A stretch of DNA of 64,000 nucleotides, taken from positions 62,001-126,000 of the forward strand of contig CAJTMC010000004.1 of the NCBI GenBank assembly GCA_910577115.1, read 5' to 3'. Numbering within the stretch: position 1 is the first letter of the stretch; each line of letters starts with the position of its first letter. The translations under genes and the position numbers were made by a program. Origin of the DNA: an uncultured Lachnospiraceae bacterium (GTDB lineage Bacteria > Bacillota > Clostridia > Lachnospirales > Lachnospiraceae). This document shows, one piece after another, positions 43,043-50,601 of this stretch. The notes below the pieces were generated by a model, which was not told where the DNA came from, did not search any database, and saw nothing but the letters and a program-made list of their open reading frames with translations.

Positions 43043-43102
43043 GCCCACGAATTTGGGCGTTAGCACAAATTTGCCGATTGAAAAATCTATGATTTTTCAA
43101 TC
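43043..43102. repeat. Dispersed palindromic element, copy B (flgB-flgC gap)
   Basis: Three palindromes in a row: GCCCA/TGGGC (43043-43047, 43054-43058), a C(G/A)AATTTG inverted pair spanning 43048-43073 with the shared GCACAAATTTGCC core, and a perfect 12-bp hairpin GATTGAAAAATC (43076-43087) / GATTTTTCAATC (43091-43102). It matches copy A over the core and in having an AT hairpin with a 3-nt loop directly after it. Confidence 0.65.
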
Positions 43103-43143
43103 TAACTCCATTCTCACGCAGAAGATAAATTTTTCCCCTTACA

Positions 43144-43539
43144 TTACTTAAGCACTGACTGCAGCATTGTAAAATCTTTGTTGACAAGCTCCATAAGTCC
43201 GTTGTACTTAATCTGATTTTCGGCAGCGATGCCGTTTTCTGTGTTGATATCCACGTTATTCCCGTCATACCGGTAAGAAAGCTCTGCATAGTCTGTGTAA
43301 GTCTCCGGATTGCCAAGCGCCTCAAGGTCAATGTCCTTTACCTTGAAATCCACATCTTCACCATTCGCCCTTACAAATGCATGCTTCAGTTCTGTCTCAA
43401 AGCGGATATCTTTTCTTTTGTAGTTTGGTGTGTTTACATTTGCAATGTTATTTGCAATCAGCGCTTCTCTCTTTGCAGTTGCGTCAAGTGTCGCGCTCAT
43501 AACATTGATGTAATCAAACACATTGGAATTACTTAACAT
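43144..43539 (-). CDS. flgB: Flagellar rod protein FlgB
   Basis: FlgB, 131 aa, the first rod subunit and the first gene of the cluster. The N-terminal pattern is typical: FDYINVMSATLDATAKREALIANNIANVNTPNYKRKDIRFETEL. The C-terminus, NTENGIAAENQIKYNGLMELVNKDFTMLQSVL, is normal for the family. GAGGAGG lies 7 nt before the ATG at 43539; the longer open frame to 43581 begins before this site and is rejected. A sigma-A-type promoter with a CodY box lies about 75 nt upstream. Confidence 0.96.
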   Translation of the reverse strand: MLSNSNVFDYINVMSATLDATAKREALIANNIANVNTPNYKRKDIRFETELKHAFVRANGEDVDFKVKDIDLEALGNPETYTDYAELSYRYDGNNVDINTENGIAAENQIKYNGLMELVNKDFTMLQSVLK

Positions 43540-43589
43540 GCTTTTTCCTCCTCTTTTTTTAAACTGTTTCCTGTAAACCATTTTTTGGA

Positions 43590-43598
43590 TTTACATAA
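43590..43598. promoter_or_regulatory. 9-mer motif in the flgB 5' untranslated region
   Basis: TTTACATAA on the plus strand, thus TTATGTAAA in the transcribed direction, about 50 nt before the flgB ATG and downstream of the predicted transcription start. Two oppositely oriented copies lie upstream of the promoter (43672-43680, 43695-43703). Confidence 0.45.
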
Positions 43599-43618
43599 TA
43601 TTTTTATTTCCTTACTCT

Positions 43619-43646
43619 ATTATAGTTTATTTTCAGAATATTTCAA
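43619..43646 (-). promoter_or_regulatory. fla/che (flgB) promoter with embedded CodY box
   Basis: Minus-strand TTGAAA (43641-43646), 16-bp spacer, TATAAT (43619-43624). The spacer is filled by a CodY-like box: TATTTTCAGAATATT on the plus strand (43628-43642) matches AATTTTCWGAAAATT at 13 of 15 positions. A repressor bound here would block RNA polymerase. The gene encoding CodY is the next one upstream. Confidence 0.7.
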
Positions 43647-43671
43647 GTATTTTTTTATTATTTCTATGATA

Positions 43672-43703
43672 TTATGTAAATTTTGTTTATTTTGTTATGT
43701 AAA
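43672..43703 (-). promoter_or_regulatory. Two 9-mer motif copies upstream of the flgB promoter
   Basis: TTATGTAAA on the plus strand at 43672-43680 and 43695-43703; in the transcribed direction both read TTTACATAA. Centres are 23 bp apart, about two helical turns, on one face of the DNA. They lie 26-57 bp upstream of the -35 element, a suitable place for an activator. Confidence 0.5.
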
Positions 43704-43729
43704 TCACTCTATTTTTTCGTTTTTTGCAC

Positions 43730-43765
43730 AAAAAAGCTTGTTTCCTATCCAAAACAAGCTTTTTT
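43730..43765 (-). terminator. Terminator of codY
   Basis: AAGCTTGTTT pairs with AAACAAGCTT around a short loop, with A and T runs on either side extending the stem. It lies about 60 nt past the codY stop and separates codY from the fla/che promoter. It can work in both directions. Confidence 0.85.
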
Positions 43766-43821
43766 TCTTATTATTAATATTTTTTTAAATATTCTGCAAA
43801 TTGCAGCAATTGCAATTCGCA

Positions 43822-44607
43822 TTACTTATTCAGCTGGCGCTTCAACGCTTCAACTTCCTCAAACACCACATCATTTAACACTTTGATATAGGTGCCCTTC
43901 ATGCCTGATGAACGTGACTCAATAACGCCCGCGCTCTCAAACTTGCGAAGCGCATTGACAATTACGCTTCTTGTAATACCTACGCGGTCTGCAATTTTAC
44001 TTGCAACCAAAATGCCTTCCGTACCGTTTAATTCGTCAAAGATATGCGTGATTGCCTCCATCTCTGAGAACGAAAGAGTAGAGATTGCCGACTTTACTAC
44101 TGCCACCTTGCGGTTTTCTTCTGCGCTCTCCTCACTTACCGCGCGAAGCATCTCAAGACCTACCACCGTCACGCCATACTCGCACAGAATGATGTCATCA
44201 ATATCATACTGCTCATTGCATTTGTAGATAAAGAGCGTCCCCAGTCTTTCTCCCGCAATCTCAATCGGGGTAATCACAGCCTGAAACTTTCTGATATCAG
44301 GACTCTCAAAGCCGAGCGTCGCAAGATTGACATTTTCTTTTGTGGAAAGCACGCCTAAAAGCCGCTCATTTAACATCGGATCAACAAATCCGCCCACTGT
44401 GCCTTCAACAAGCTCCTTAAGCTCCTCAACGCCCTCGCATTTTCCGACGCCGAGCACTTTTCCTTTTTTACTAATCACCAAAACATTTGAACTGACGATA
44501 TCGCGGATTACCTTGCAAATATCACTAAACACAACCTTACTGGAATTGGTATTGTGCAATAGCTTCCCGATTTTTCTTGTTTTGTCCAACAGTTGTACAC
44601 TACTCAT
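43822..44607 (-). CDS. codY: Global nutritional regulator CodY
   Basis: CodY, 261 aa, a GTP- and branched-chain-amino-acid-sensing DNA-binding protein that represses stationary-phase genes while nutrients are plentiful. N-terminal GAF domain (LLDKTRKIGKLLHNTNSSKVVFSDICKVIRDIVSSNVLVIS), then a linker and the C-terminal winged helix-turn-helix with the nearly invariant ASKIADRVGITRSVIVNALRKFESAGVIESRSSGMKGTYIKVLN. GGAGG is 9 nt upstream of the ATG. It is flanked by topA and flgB, as in Bacillus (there with codV-clpQ-clpY in between, which are absent here). Confidence 0.98.
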   Translation of the reverse strand: MSSVQLLDKTRKIGKLLHNTNSSKVVFSDICKVIRDIVSSNVLVISKKGKVLGVGKCEGVEELKELVEGTVGGFVDPMLNERLLGVLSTKENVNLATLGFESPDIRKFQAVITPIEIAGERLGTLFIYKCNEQYDIDDIILCEYGVTVVGLEMLRAVSEESAEENRKVAVVKSAISTLSFSEMEAITHIFDELNGTEGILVASKIADRVGITRSVIVNALRKFESAGVIESRSSGMKGTYIKVLNDVVFEEVEALKRQLNK

Positions 44608-44630
44608 AATAACGAACCTCCAAGTTATCT

Positions 44631-44652
44631 ATTATAATATTTGCTGAAAATC
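44631..44652 (-). promoter_or_regulatory. codY promoter region with CodY-box-like site
   Basis: TATAAT on the minus strand (44631-44636) lies about 24 nt before the codY ATG and directly behind TATTTGCTGAAAATC (plus strand, 44638-44652), which differs from the CodY consensus at 3 of 15 positions. The overlap suggests self-regulation. No clear -35 was found. Confidence 0.4.
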
Positions 44653-44798
44653 CCTTATATATAAGTAGAATTTTATCACACTAATTTTTATTTTTCAATA
44701 GTTGGCGGCAATTTCCGGCTGTTTTTCATAAATAAATAATAATTTCCGTCATTTTAAGAATTTTGCAAACAGGAGCTATTTTTTCTGCAATCCGAAAT

Positions 44799-46883
44799 TT
44801 ATGCTTCCTGCTGTTTTTCTTCTATTTTTTTCACAAAACCACACTGTTCATCGGCACAGACTAACTTATTCCCTTTTACGAGCATCACGCCGCCGCAGCG
44901 CTCGCACTTTTGTGTGGAAGGACGCTGCCATACCATAAAGTCACAGTCGGGAATCGCCTCACAGCCGTAATACTTTCTGCCCTTTTTCGTCTTTCGGATA
45001 ACGACTTCTTTTCCGCACTTCGGGCAGGAAACACCGATTTTTTCAAAATACGGCTTGGTAAACCGACACTCTGGAAAACCGGGGCAGGCAAGGAATTTCC
45101 CATGCGGGCCATATTTGATAACCATGTTTTTTCCGCAGACATCACACAGCTCATCCGATACTTCGTCTGCAATTTCCACCTCGTCAAGCTCTTTTTCAGC
45201 CTTTAATACGGCTTTCTCCAAATCCGGATAGAAGTTCGACACGACAGCCTTCCAATCCAGCGTGCCTTCCTCCACTTTATCAAGAAGCGCTTCCAGATTC
45301 GCCGTAAAATTTACATCCACAATGGTGGGAAACGCATCTTTCATCATATTGTTGACTACTTCGCCAAGCTCCGACATATACAGGTTTTTATCTTCCTTGA
45401 TGACGTAACGCCTTGCGATAATTGTCGTAATGGTCGGCGCATAGGTACTTGGACGTCCGATGCCAAGCTCCTCCAGCGCCCGCACGAGAGACGCTTCTGT
45501 GTAATGTGCGGGAGGCTGCGTAAAATGCTGTTTTGGGTCAAAGCCTTCCAATTTGAGCGGCATTCCCTTTGTGATATCTTTCACAAAGGTATTCCCTTCT
45601 GTTTTATCTTCCTCATCGTCCTTATATACACTCATAAATCCGTCAAAGACCAGCTTTGATGCCGCTATGGTAAAACGGTGTCCGTTTGCGTCAATCTTGA
45701 CAGATGTCGTCTCATAATTTGCATTTGTCATGCGGCTTGCCACAAAACGCTTCCAGATCAGCTGATACAGGCGAAACTGGTCCCTGCTCAGCGACTCTTT
45801 CATCGCCGCAGGCGTATTCGCGATATCCGTCGGTCTGATTGCTTCATGCGCGTCCTGTATCTTTTTCCCGTTTTTCTTCTCCGCAGCCAATTCGGCTGCA
45901 TACTGCTCTCCGTAATTTGTACTAATATAATTCTTGGAAGCAATCACTGCCTCGTCCGAAACACGTGTAGAATCCGTTCGAAGATATGTGATAATACCAA
46001 CGGTACCCTGCCCCTTAAGTTCCACACCCTCATAGAGCTGCTGTGCAATCCGCATGGTTTTTTGTGTTGAAAAGTTTAATGTTTTACTTGCTTCCTGCTG
46101 CAGTGTAGAAGTCGTAAACGGAAGCGGCGCTTTCTTTGTGCGTTCGCCCTTTTTGACATCCGCCACTGAAAATTCTGCTTTGTCAAGTTCTAAAAGAATT
46201 GCGTCCATTTCATCTTTTGAAGTAATATCGGTCTTTTTATCGCCTTTTCCGTAATACTTTGCAATCAGAGGCTTTTTTTCACCCTTAATTTTGAGCGCGG
46301 CATCAAGCGTCCAGTACTCCTCAGGAATAAAAGCATTAATTTCTTCCTCGCGGTCACAGATAATGCGAAGCGCCACAGACTGCACACGACCGGCGCTTAA
46401 TCCCCGTTTGATTTTTGCCCACAAAAGCGGTGATATGCGATAGCCTACCATTCTGTCAAGCATACGCCTTGCCTGTTGTGCATCTACAAGGCTCATATCA
46501 ATCTCTCTCGGATTTTTGAGCGACTCTTTTACTGCGTTTTTTGTAATCTCGTTAAACGTAATGCGGTAGACTTTTTTGTCCTCCAGCTTTAATGCGATGT
46601 ATAAATGCCATGAAATTGCCTCACCCTCCCGGTCAGGGTCCGTTGCGAGATAGATTTTATCTGCTTTCTTGACTTCCTTTCGAAGCTTCGCTAAAATATC
46701 ACCCTTGCCCCTTATGGTTATATATTTCGGTTCATAATTGTTTGCGGCGTCAAAGCCTAGCTGGCTTTTCGGCATATCCCTCACATGACCATTGCTTGCA
46801 AGCACTTCATAATTTGTACCCAGAAATTTCTTAATCGTTTTGACCTTAGCAGGTGACTCCACGATAACCAAATACTTTGCCAT
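44799..46883 (-). CDS. topA: DNA topoisomerase I
   Basis: Type IA topoisomerase, 694 aa, relaxes negative supercoils. The Toprim domain starts immediately (MAKYLVIVESPAKVKTIKKFLG; ATDPDREGEAISWHL), and the active-site tyrosine lies in GIITYLRTDSTRVSDEA. The C-terminus has three four-cysteine zinc fingers (CDVCGKNM...CPGFPEC, CPKCGKEV...CEAIPDC, CERCGG...CADEQC). GGGGG precedes the ATG. A good promoter is present upstream. Gene order dprA-topA-codY is conserved with Bacillus. Confidence 0.98.
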   Translation of the reverse strand: MAKYLVIVESPAKVKTIKKFLGTNYEVLASNGHVRDMPKSQLGFDAANNYEPKYITIRGKGDILAKLRKEVKKADKIYLATDPDREGEAISWHLYIALKLEDKKVYRITFNEITKNAVKESLKNPREIDMSLVDAQQARRMLDRMVGYRISPLLWAKIKRGLSAGRVQSVALRIICDREEEINAFIPEEYWTLDAALKIKGEKKPLIAKYYGKGDKKTDITSKDEMDAILLELDKAEFSVADVKKGERTKKAPLPFTTSTLQQEASKTLNFSTQKTMRIAQQLYEGVELKGQGTVGIITYLRTDSTRVSDEAVIASKNYISTNYGEQYAAELAAEKKNGKKIQDAHEAIRPTDIANTPAAMKESLSRDQFRLYQLIWKRFVASRMTNANYETTSVKIDANGHRFTIAASKLVFDGFMSVYKDDEEDKTEGNTFVKDITKGMPLKLEGFDPKQHFTQPPAHYTEASLVRALEELGIGRPSTYAPTITTIIARRYVIKEDKNLYMSELGEVVNNMMKDAFPTIVDVNFTANLEALLDKVEEGTLDWKAVVSNFYPDLEKAVLKAEKELDEVEIADEVSDELCDVCGKNMVIKYGPHGKFLACPGFPECRFTKPYFEKIGVSCPKCGKEVVIRKTKKGRKYYGCEAIPDCDFMVWQRPSTQKCERCGGVMLVKGNKLVCADEQCGFVKKIEEKQQEA

Positions 46884-46942
46884 ACTGTTCCCCCACTCTG
46901 TTCCCGAACGTTTCCGTCCCTTCTATCTTCTTTCGATTCACC

Positions 46943-46971
46943 ACTATAAACTAATTTTTTATCTATGGCAA
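46943..46971 (-). promoter_or_regulatory. topA promoter (sigma-A type)
   Basis: Minus-strand TTGCCA (46966-46971), a 17-bp spacer and TATAGT (46943-46948), about 60 nt before the topA ATG. The dprA-topA gap is otherwise AT-rich with no clear terminator. Confidence 0.6.
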
Positions 46972-47020
46972 GTAAAATTTTTATTTTTTATAACATTTTA
47001 AAAATTTTTATCTTTGGCTG

Positions 47021-48169
47021 TCAGTGTTTCAGCGCGATATCGTCCCTTAATTTGTATTGCCCGCCTGCCCTTTCAATCATGCCGCGCAATTCCAGTTCTA
47101 CAAGCTCCCTACAGATGCCTGAAACCGTTTCCGTAAATCCCTGCTCCCGCAAAAGCATGATAATCGTATCCTGTGTCACAGGAAGGATATCCAACAGCCC
47201 GCAGATTGCCTGCGGCAATGGCTTTAGGTCCTTTATATTTATATAGGAAGAAACACCTTCCTTTTTTTCGTTCTGCGCTCCGGTTAAAGATTGCTCCCAC
47301 CCCATATCGCTTATAATGTCTTCCGCGCATAGCGCCACTGACGCTCCCTGCCTTAACAGCATATTGCAGCCGCAGCTTAAGTTATCGGTACAACGTCCCG
47401 GAACGACATAAACCTCACGCCCCTGCTCAAGCGCCATGTCTACAGTAATCAGCGTGCCGCTCTTTTCCCGCGCCTCCACGACAAGAACCACATCTGACAA
47501 TGCGCTGATAATTCTGTTTCTTGGCGGAAACAGCATCGGCTTTGGCTCTGTTGCGATCGGATACTCTGACAATACGCCCCCGCACGCGATCAGTTGTTCA
47601 TATAACGGCTGGTTGGATTTCGGATAAACCACGTCAACGCCGCACCCTAACACGCCGTAGGAGCGCGCACCAACTTCCAGCGTTGCCCTTTGGCTGACTC
47701 CATCTATGCCAAGCGCCATGCCGCTAATAATGTTAACGCCTCGTTTCCCAAGCTCCTGTGCAAATTTTTTTGCCATACAATGTCCGTATTCACTGCACTT
47801 CCTTGCTCCTATGACTGCTACCGCGGGCACATTTTGATCCGGAAGACTGCCTCTGTAAAATAGTCCAAACGGCGGATCCGGTATCGAAAGCAGTCTTGCC
47901 GGAAAATCATCGGCATTGCAAAAAGTATACTTTATTTTTAACTTTTGCAGCATTTCATATACCATTTCCGGACTTTGTTCTTTTTTTGCCTGTTGGATTC
48001 GTTCACTGTTTTTTGCACCAATCAGAAATAAAGTATCACGCTCCTGCATACGGTAAATGTTTTCCGCTGTCTTTGCCGCTTCTAAGAGCTTATATTTGCT
48101 TGCGCTTGAGAGATAGCGGACTGAATCGAGCCAACAGGCATATATTGTTTCGCGTTTGTTCATTGTCAT
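47021..48169 (-). CDS. dprA: DNA processing protein DprA (Smf)
   Basis: DprA, 382 aa, binds incoming single-stranded DNA during transformation and loads RecA. The Rossmann-fold core is typical: VAVIGARKCSEYGHCMAKKFAQELGKRGVNIISGMALGIDGVSQRATLEVG; GCGVDVVYPKSNQPLYEQL; SEYPIATEPKPMLFPPRNRIISALSDVVLVVEA. A winged-helix-like C-terminal domain follows (residues about 300-380). AAGGAG is 8 nt before the ATG. It sits directly behind comM, another transformation-linked gene; no complete competence system is visible here. Confidence 0.97.
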   Translation of the reverse strand: MTMNKRETIYACWLDSVRYLSSASKYKLLEAAKTAENIYRMQERDTLFLIGAKNSERIQQAKKEQSPEMVYEMLQKLKIKYTFCNADDFPARLLSIPDPPFGLFYRGSLPDQNVPAVAVIGARKCSEYGHCMAKKFAQELGKRGVNIISGMALGIDGVSQRATLEVGARSYGVLGCGVDVVYPKSNQPLYEQLIACGGVLSEYPIATEPKPMLFPPRNRIISALSDVVLVVEAREKSGTLITVDMALEQGREVYVVPGRCTDNLSCGCNMLLRQGASVALCAEDIISDMGWEQSLTGAQNEKKEGVSSYINIKDLKPLPQAICGLLDILPVTQDTIIMLLREQGFTETVSGICRELVELELRGMIERAGGQYKLRDDIALKH

Positions 48170-48193
48170 AAACCATGCTCCTTTTTTGGTCTG

Positions 48194-49753
48194 TCAGTTA
48201 CGGTATTTCGTGTCATTTATTCGGTAGCATGCCGCCTCGCTTAAATGGCCGCAGTCAATCTCATTTGCACCTTCCAAATCCGCTATCGTTCTTGCAACCT
48301 TGATCATTTTATGATATGCCCTTGCGGACAAGTTCATGCGTGCAAAAATCTGCTCCAACAGTTCCTGCTCTTTTGTTCCAAGCGGGCAAAAGCGATTGAT
48401 GTCCCCTCCGGAAAGCTCTGCATTGAAGTGATATTTTGTGCCCTTGTATCGTTTTCGCTGCAAATTTCTGGCTGCCAGAACACGCGCTCTGATGTCAGCG
48501 CTGCTCTCGTTTTTCACTGTTACGGACAGCTGTTTTATGTCAACCTTTGGCGCTTCGATTGTGACATCAATGCGATCTAAAATCGGACCGGATATTTTCG
48601 ATAAATAACGCTTTACCTCGCCTTCCGAACAGGTACATTGATTTCTGTCAGGGAAATATCCGCAGGGACAGGGATTCATCGCCGCCACCAGCATAAAATC
48701 CGCGGGATAAATAAAATTTCCCTGTGTGCGTGCAATATGGATTTTCTTGTCCTCTAACGGCTGTCTGAGAATTTCGAGTGTGCTCCTTCGAAACTCGGGG
48801 AGCTCGTCCATAAAAAGTACACCGCGATGTGCCAGCGAAATGATACCGGGTTTTGGAATCCGTCCCCCACCTGCAAGAGCCTGTTCCGAGATTGTATGAT
48901 GCGGGTCCATAAACGGTCTTTTTGCAATGAGCGGATTGCCGTTTTCCAGCATTCCTGCCACACTGTAAATTGTGGATACCTCAAGTCCTTCTTCCATTGA
49001 AAGGTCGGGAAGTATGGAAGGAATGCGTTTTGCAATCATGGTCTTCCCCGAGCCCGGCGGGCCAATCATCAAAATATGGTGAAATCCTGCCGCTGCAATC
49101 TCTACTGCGCGCTTTACCGCCTCCTGCCCGTTGATATCCGCAAAGTCGGGAATCTGTTCTTCCTTTCCCAAAAAATCAGATTCTGTGCATTCCGCAGGCG
49201 GTATGAGCGATAATTTTTTCTCCTCGTCTGCTTTTAAGTAATTGATTGCCTCTAAAAGCGTAGAAACGCCGATGACTTCTATGCCCTTTTCCCCTGCCGC
49301 TTTGGATAAAACAGCGCCCTCGCGCACATTTTCCTTTGGAACGATACAACGTCTTAATCCATTGTTTTTTGCACAGTTCACGATTGGGAGCACGCCTTTC
49401 ACCGGCTTAATCTCGCCGTTTAATCCAAGCTCACCGATGATAAGCGTGCCGTTTACGTTCTCCTCTGGTATGACGCCAAGCCCTATCAGAACCCCGACTG
49501 CGATTGGCAGATCGTAGGAAGCGCCTTCCTTGCGCAGGTCAGCCGGCGAAATACTGACTGTTAAATGAATTGCCGGAATTTCCACCTTCGCGTTTTTAAG
49601 TGCCACCTTTACGCGCTCCCTCGCCTCGCGCACTTCATTGCCAAGCTGTCCTACCATCTCAAAGCCCGGCATTCCTTTTGCAACATCTGCCTCTACAAGG
49701 CAGAGCGTGCTCTCAATGCCTGTCACTGCTCCTGTTATTACACTGCTGTACAT
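48194..49753 (-). CDS. comM: Mg-chelatase-like AAA ATPase ComM (YifB family)
   Basis: ComM, 519 aa, a hexameric helicase-type ATPase that in transformable bacteria drives branch migration during integration of foreign DNA. The N-terminal Lon-like domain (MYSSVITGAVTGIESTLCLVEADVAKGMPGFEMVG) leads to the AAA core: Walker A MIGPPGSGKTMIAKRIPSILP, Walker B GVLFMDELPEF, and PCPCGY. I choose the ATG at 49753 because it begins the conserved domain and GGAGG lies 11 nt upstream; the open frame extends to 49885 inside the end of sigK without support. Confidence 0.95.
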   Translation of the reverse strand: MYSSVITGAVTGIESTLCLVEADVAKGMPGFEMVGQLGNEVREARERVKVALKNAKVEIPAIHLTVSISPADLRKEGASYDLPIAVGVLIGLGVIPEENVNGTLIIGELGLNGEIKPVKGVLPIVNCAKNNGLRRCIVPKENVREGAVLSKAAGEKGIEVIGVSTLLEAINYLKADEEKKLSLIPPAECTESDFLGKEEQIPDFADINGQEAVKRAVEIAAAGFHHILMIGPPGSGKTMIAKRIPSILPDLSMEEGLEVSTIYSVAGMLENGNPLIAKRPFMDPHHTISEQALAGGGRIPKPGIISLAHRGVLFMDELPEFRRSTLEILRQPLEDKKIHIARTQGNFIYPADFMLVAAMNPCPCGYFPDRNQCTCSEGEVKRYLSKISGPILDRIDVTIEAPKVDIKQLSVTVKNESSADIRARVLAARNLQRKRYKGTKYHFNAELSGGDINRFCPLGTKEQELLEQIFARMNLSARAYHKMIKVARTIADLEGANEIDCGHLSEAACYRINDTKYRN

Positions 49754-49804
49754 AAAAATGTTATCCTCCGTTTGCTGTGCTGTTACTGTTTTGTCACAGC
49801 AGGG

Positions 49805-49833
49805 AGAATAACATACTATTTTTCTTTTGGCAA
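49805..49833 (-). promoter_or_regulatory. comM promoter (sigma-A type)
   Basis: Minus-strand TTGCCA (49828-49833), 17-bp spacer, TATTCT (49805-49810), 52 nt before the comM ATG. It overlaps an inverted repeat (TTTTGGC...GCCAAAA), and a GCTGTG/CACAGC hairpin follows in the leader. Confidence 0.5.
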
Positions 49834-49868
49834 TGTTTCCGCCAAAAAACGCATCTGAAATGTCAAAA

Positions 49869-50528
49869 TTAATACAGTTTTGCATCTTCTAATCCGGCTT
49901 TTAGTTTTCCTAGCGCCTTTTTTTCGATTCTTGATACGTAGCTTCTTGAGATGCCAAGCAGCTTGCCGATATCCCTTTGGGTAAGCTCCTCTCCTCCCAG
50001 CGATCCGTCAAGCACGCCGTAGCGCAGTTTTATGATATAGCGCTCACGCTCATCGAGCCGTTCGTCAATCAGCGTATAGAGGCATTTCAGCTTTGCTGCC
50101 ATATCCATGTCTTCTATGATGTCTGTCTGTTCCTGTTCGCAGACATCAATGAGGTTAATCTCGTTTCCCTCCTTATCGGTACCTATGGGCTCGTAGAGCG
50201 ATATTTCCCGCGTAATTTTCTTTCTTGACCGGAACATCATCAAAAGCTCGTTGTCAATACATTTTGCAGCGTATGTCGCAAGGCGGCTGCCCTTCTCAGG
50301 CTTAAACGTGTTTACTGCCTTAATCAGCCCGATTGTGCCTATGGAAATCAAATCCTCTATATCCTCACCGCAGCCCATATATTTCTTTGCCACATGTGCC
50401 ACAAGGCGGAGATTTCGCTCGATCAAAATCTGTCTGGCATCATGGGAGGCTGCTTCGTCGTCACCGTACATTATGCCTAAGTACCGGATTTCCTCCTCTG
50501 CGGATAGCGGTTGCTCAAAGGTCTTCAA
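49869..50528 (-). CDS. sigK: Sporulation sigma factor of the SigK type
   Basis: A sigma-70 family factor of 219 aa. Region 2 reads ILIERNLRLVAHVAKKYMGCGEDIEDLISIGTIGLIKAVNTF...LATYAAKCIDNELLM, followed by SLYEPIGTDKEGNEINLIDV, typical of the SigK/SigE mother-cell sigma factors, and region 4 LTQRDIGKLLGISRSYVSRIEKKAL. VAHVAKKY and the DKEGNE block favour SigK. The N-terminus (MKTFEQPLSAEEE) begins at the mature end; there is no hydrophobic pro-sequence. The gene is not split by a skin element. It starts at TTG with AGGAGG 7 nt upstream, buried in a hairpin. This implies a sporulating lineage or a relic of one. Confidence 0.88.
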   Translation of the reverse strand: MKTFEQPLSAEEEIRYLGIMYGDDEAASHDARQILIERNLRLVAHVAKKYMGCGEDIEDLISIGTIGLIKAVNTFKPEKGSRLATYAAKCIDNELLMMFRSRKKITREISLYEPIGTDKEGNEINLIDVCEQEQTDIIEDMDMAAKLKCLYTLIDERLDERERYIIKLRYGVLDGSLGGEELTQRDIGKLLGISRSYVSRIEKKALGKLKAGLEDAKLY

Positions 50529-50530
50529 AA

Positions 50531-50582
50531 GAGCGCCTCCTGACTTATTTATCTTATTCTATGTCAGTGGGCGCTCCTAAGT
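50531..50582 (-). promoter_or_regulatory. sigK leader hairpin hiding the ribosome binding site, with a sigma-K-like promoter
   Basis: In RNA order, GAGCGCC-CA-CTGAC (50576-50563) pairs with GTCAG-GA-GGCGCTC (50544-50531) around an 18-nt loop. The 3' arm contains the AGGAGG of sigK (50536-50541) and is followed by TTTTG, a short U run that includes the TTG start. A match to the sigma-K promoter, AC (50581-50582) - 17 bp - CATAGAATA (50555-50563), places the start site inside the loop, after the 5' arm. Confidence 0.55.
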
Positions 50583-50601
50583 GCCTTTCCAAATTAAATT
50601 T

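Noticed and set aside
43540..43821. A c-di-GMP or other riboswitch in the long region before flgB
   Set aside because: The predicted 5' untranslated region is only about 70 nt and AT-rich, without the conserved blocks of a GEMM riboswitch.
49754..49885. A 44-residue N-terminal extension of ComM
   Set aside because: The conserved domain starts at the ATG at 49753, which has a GGAGG site. The extension covers the promoter region and the sigK end.
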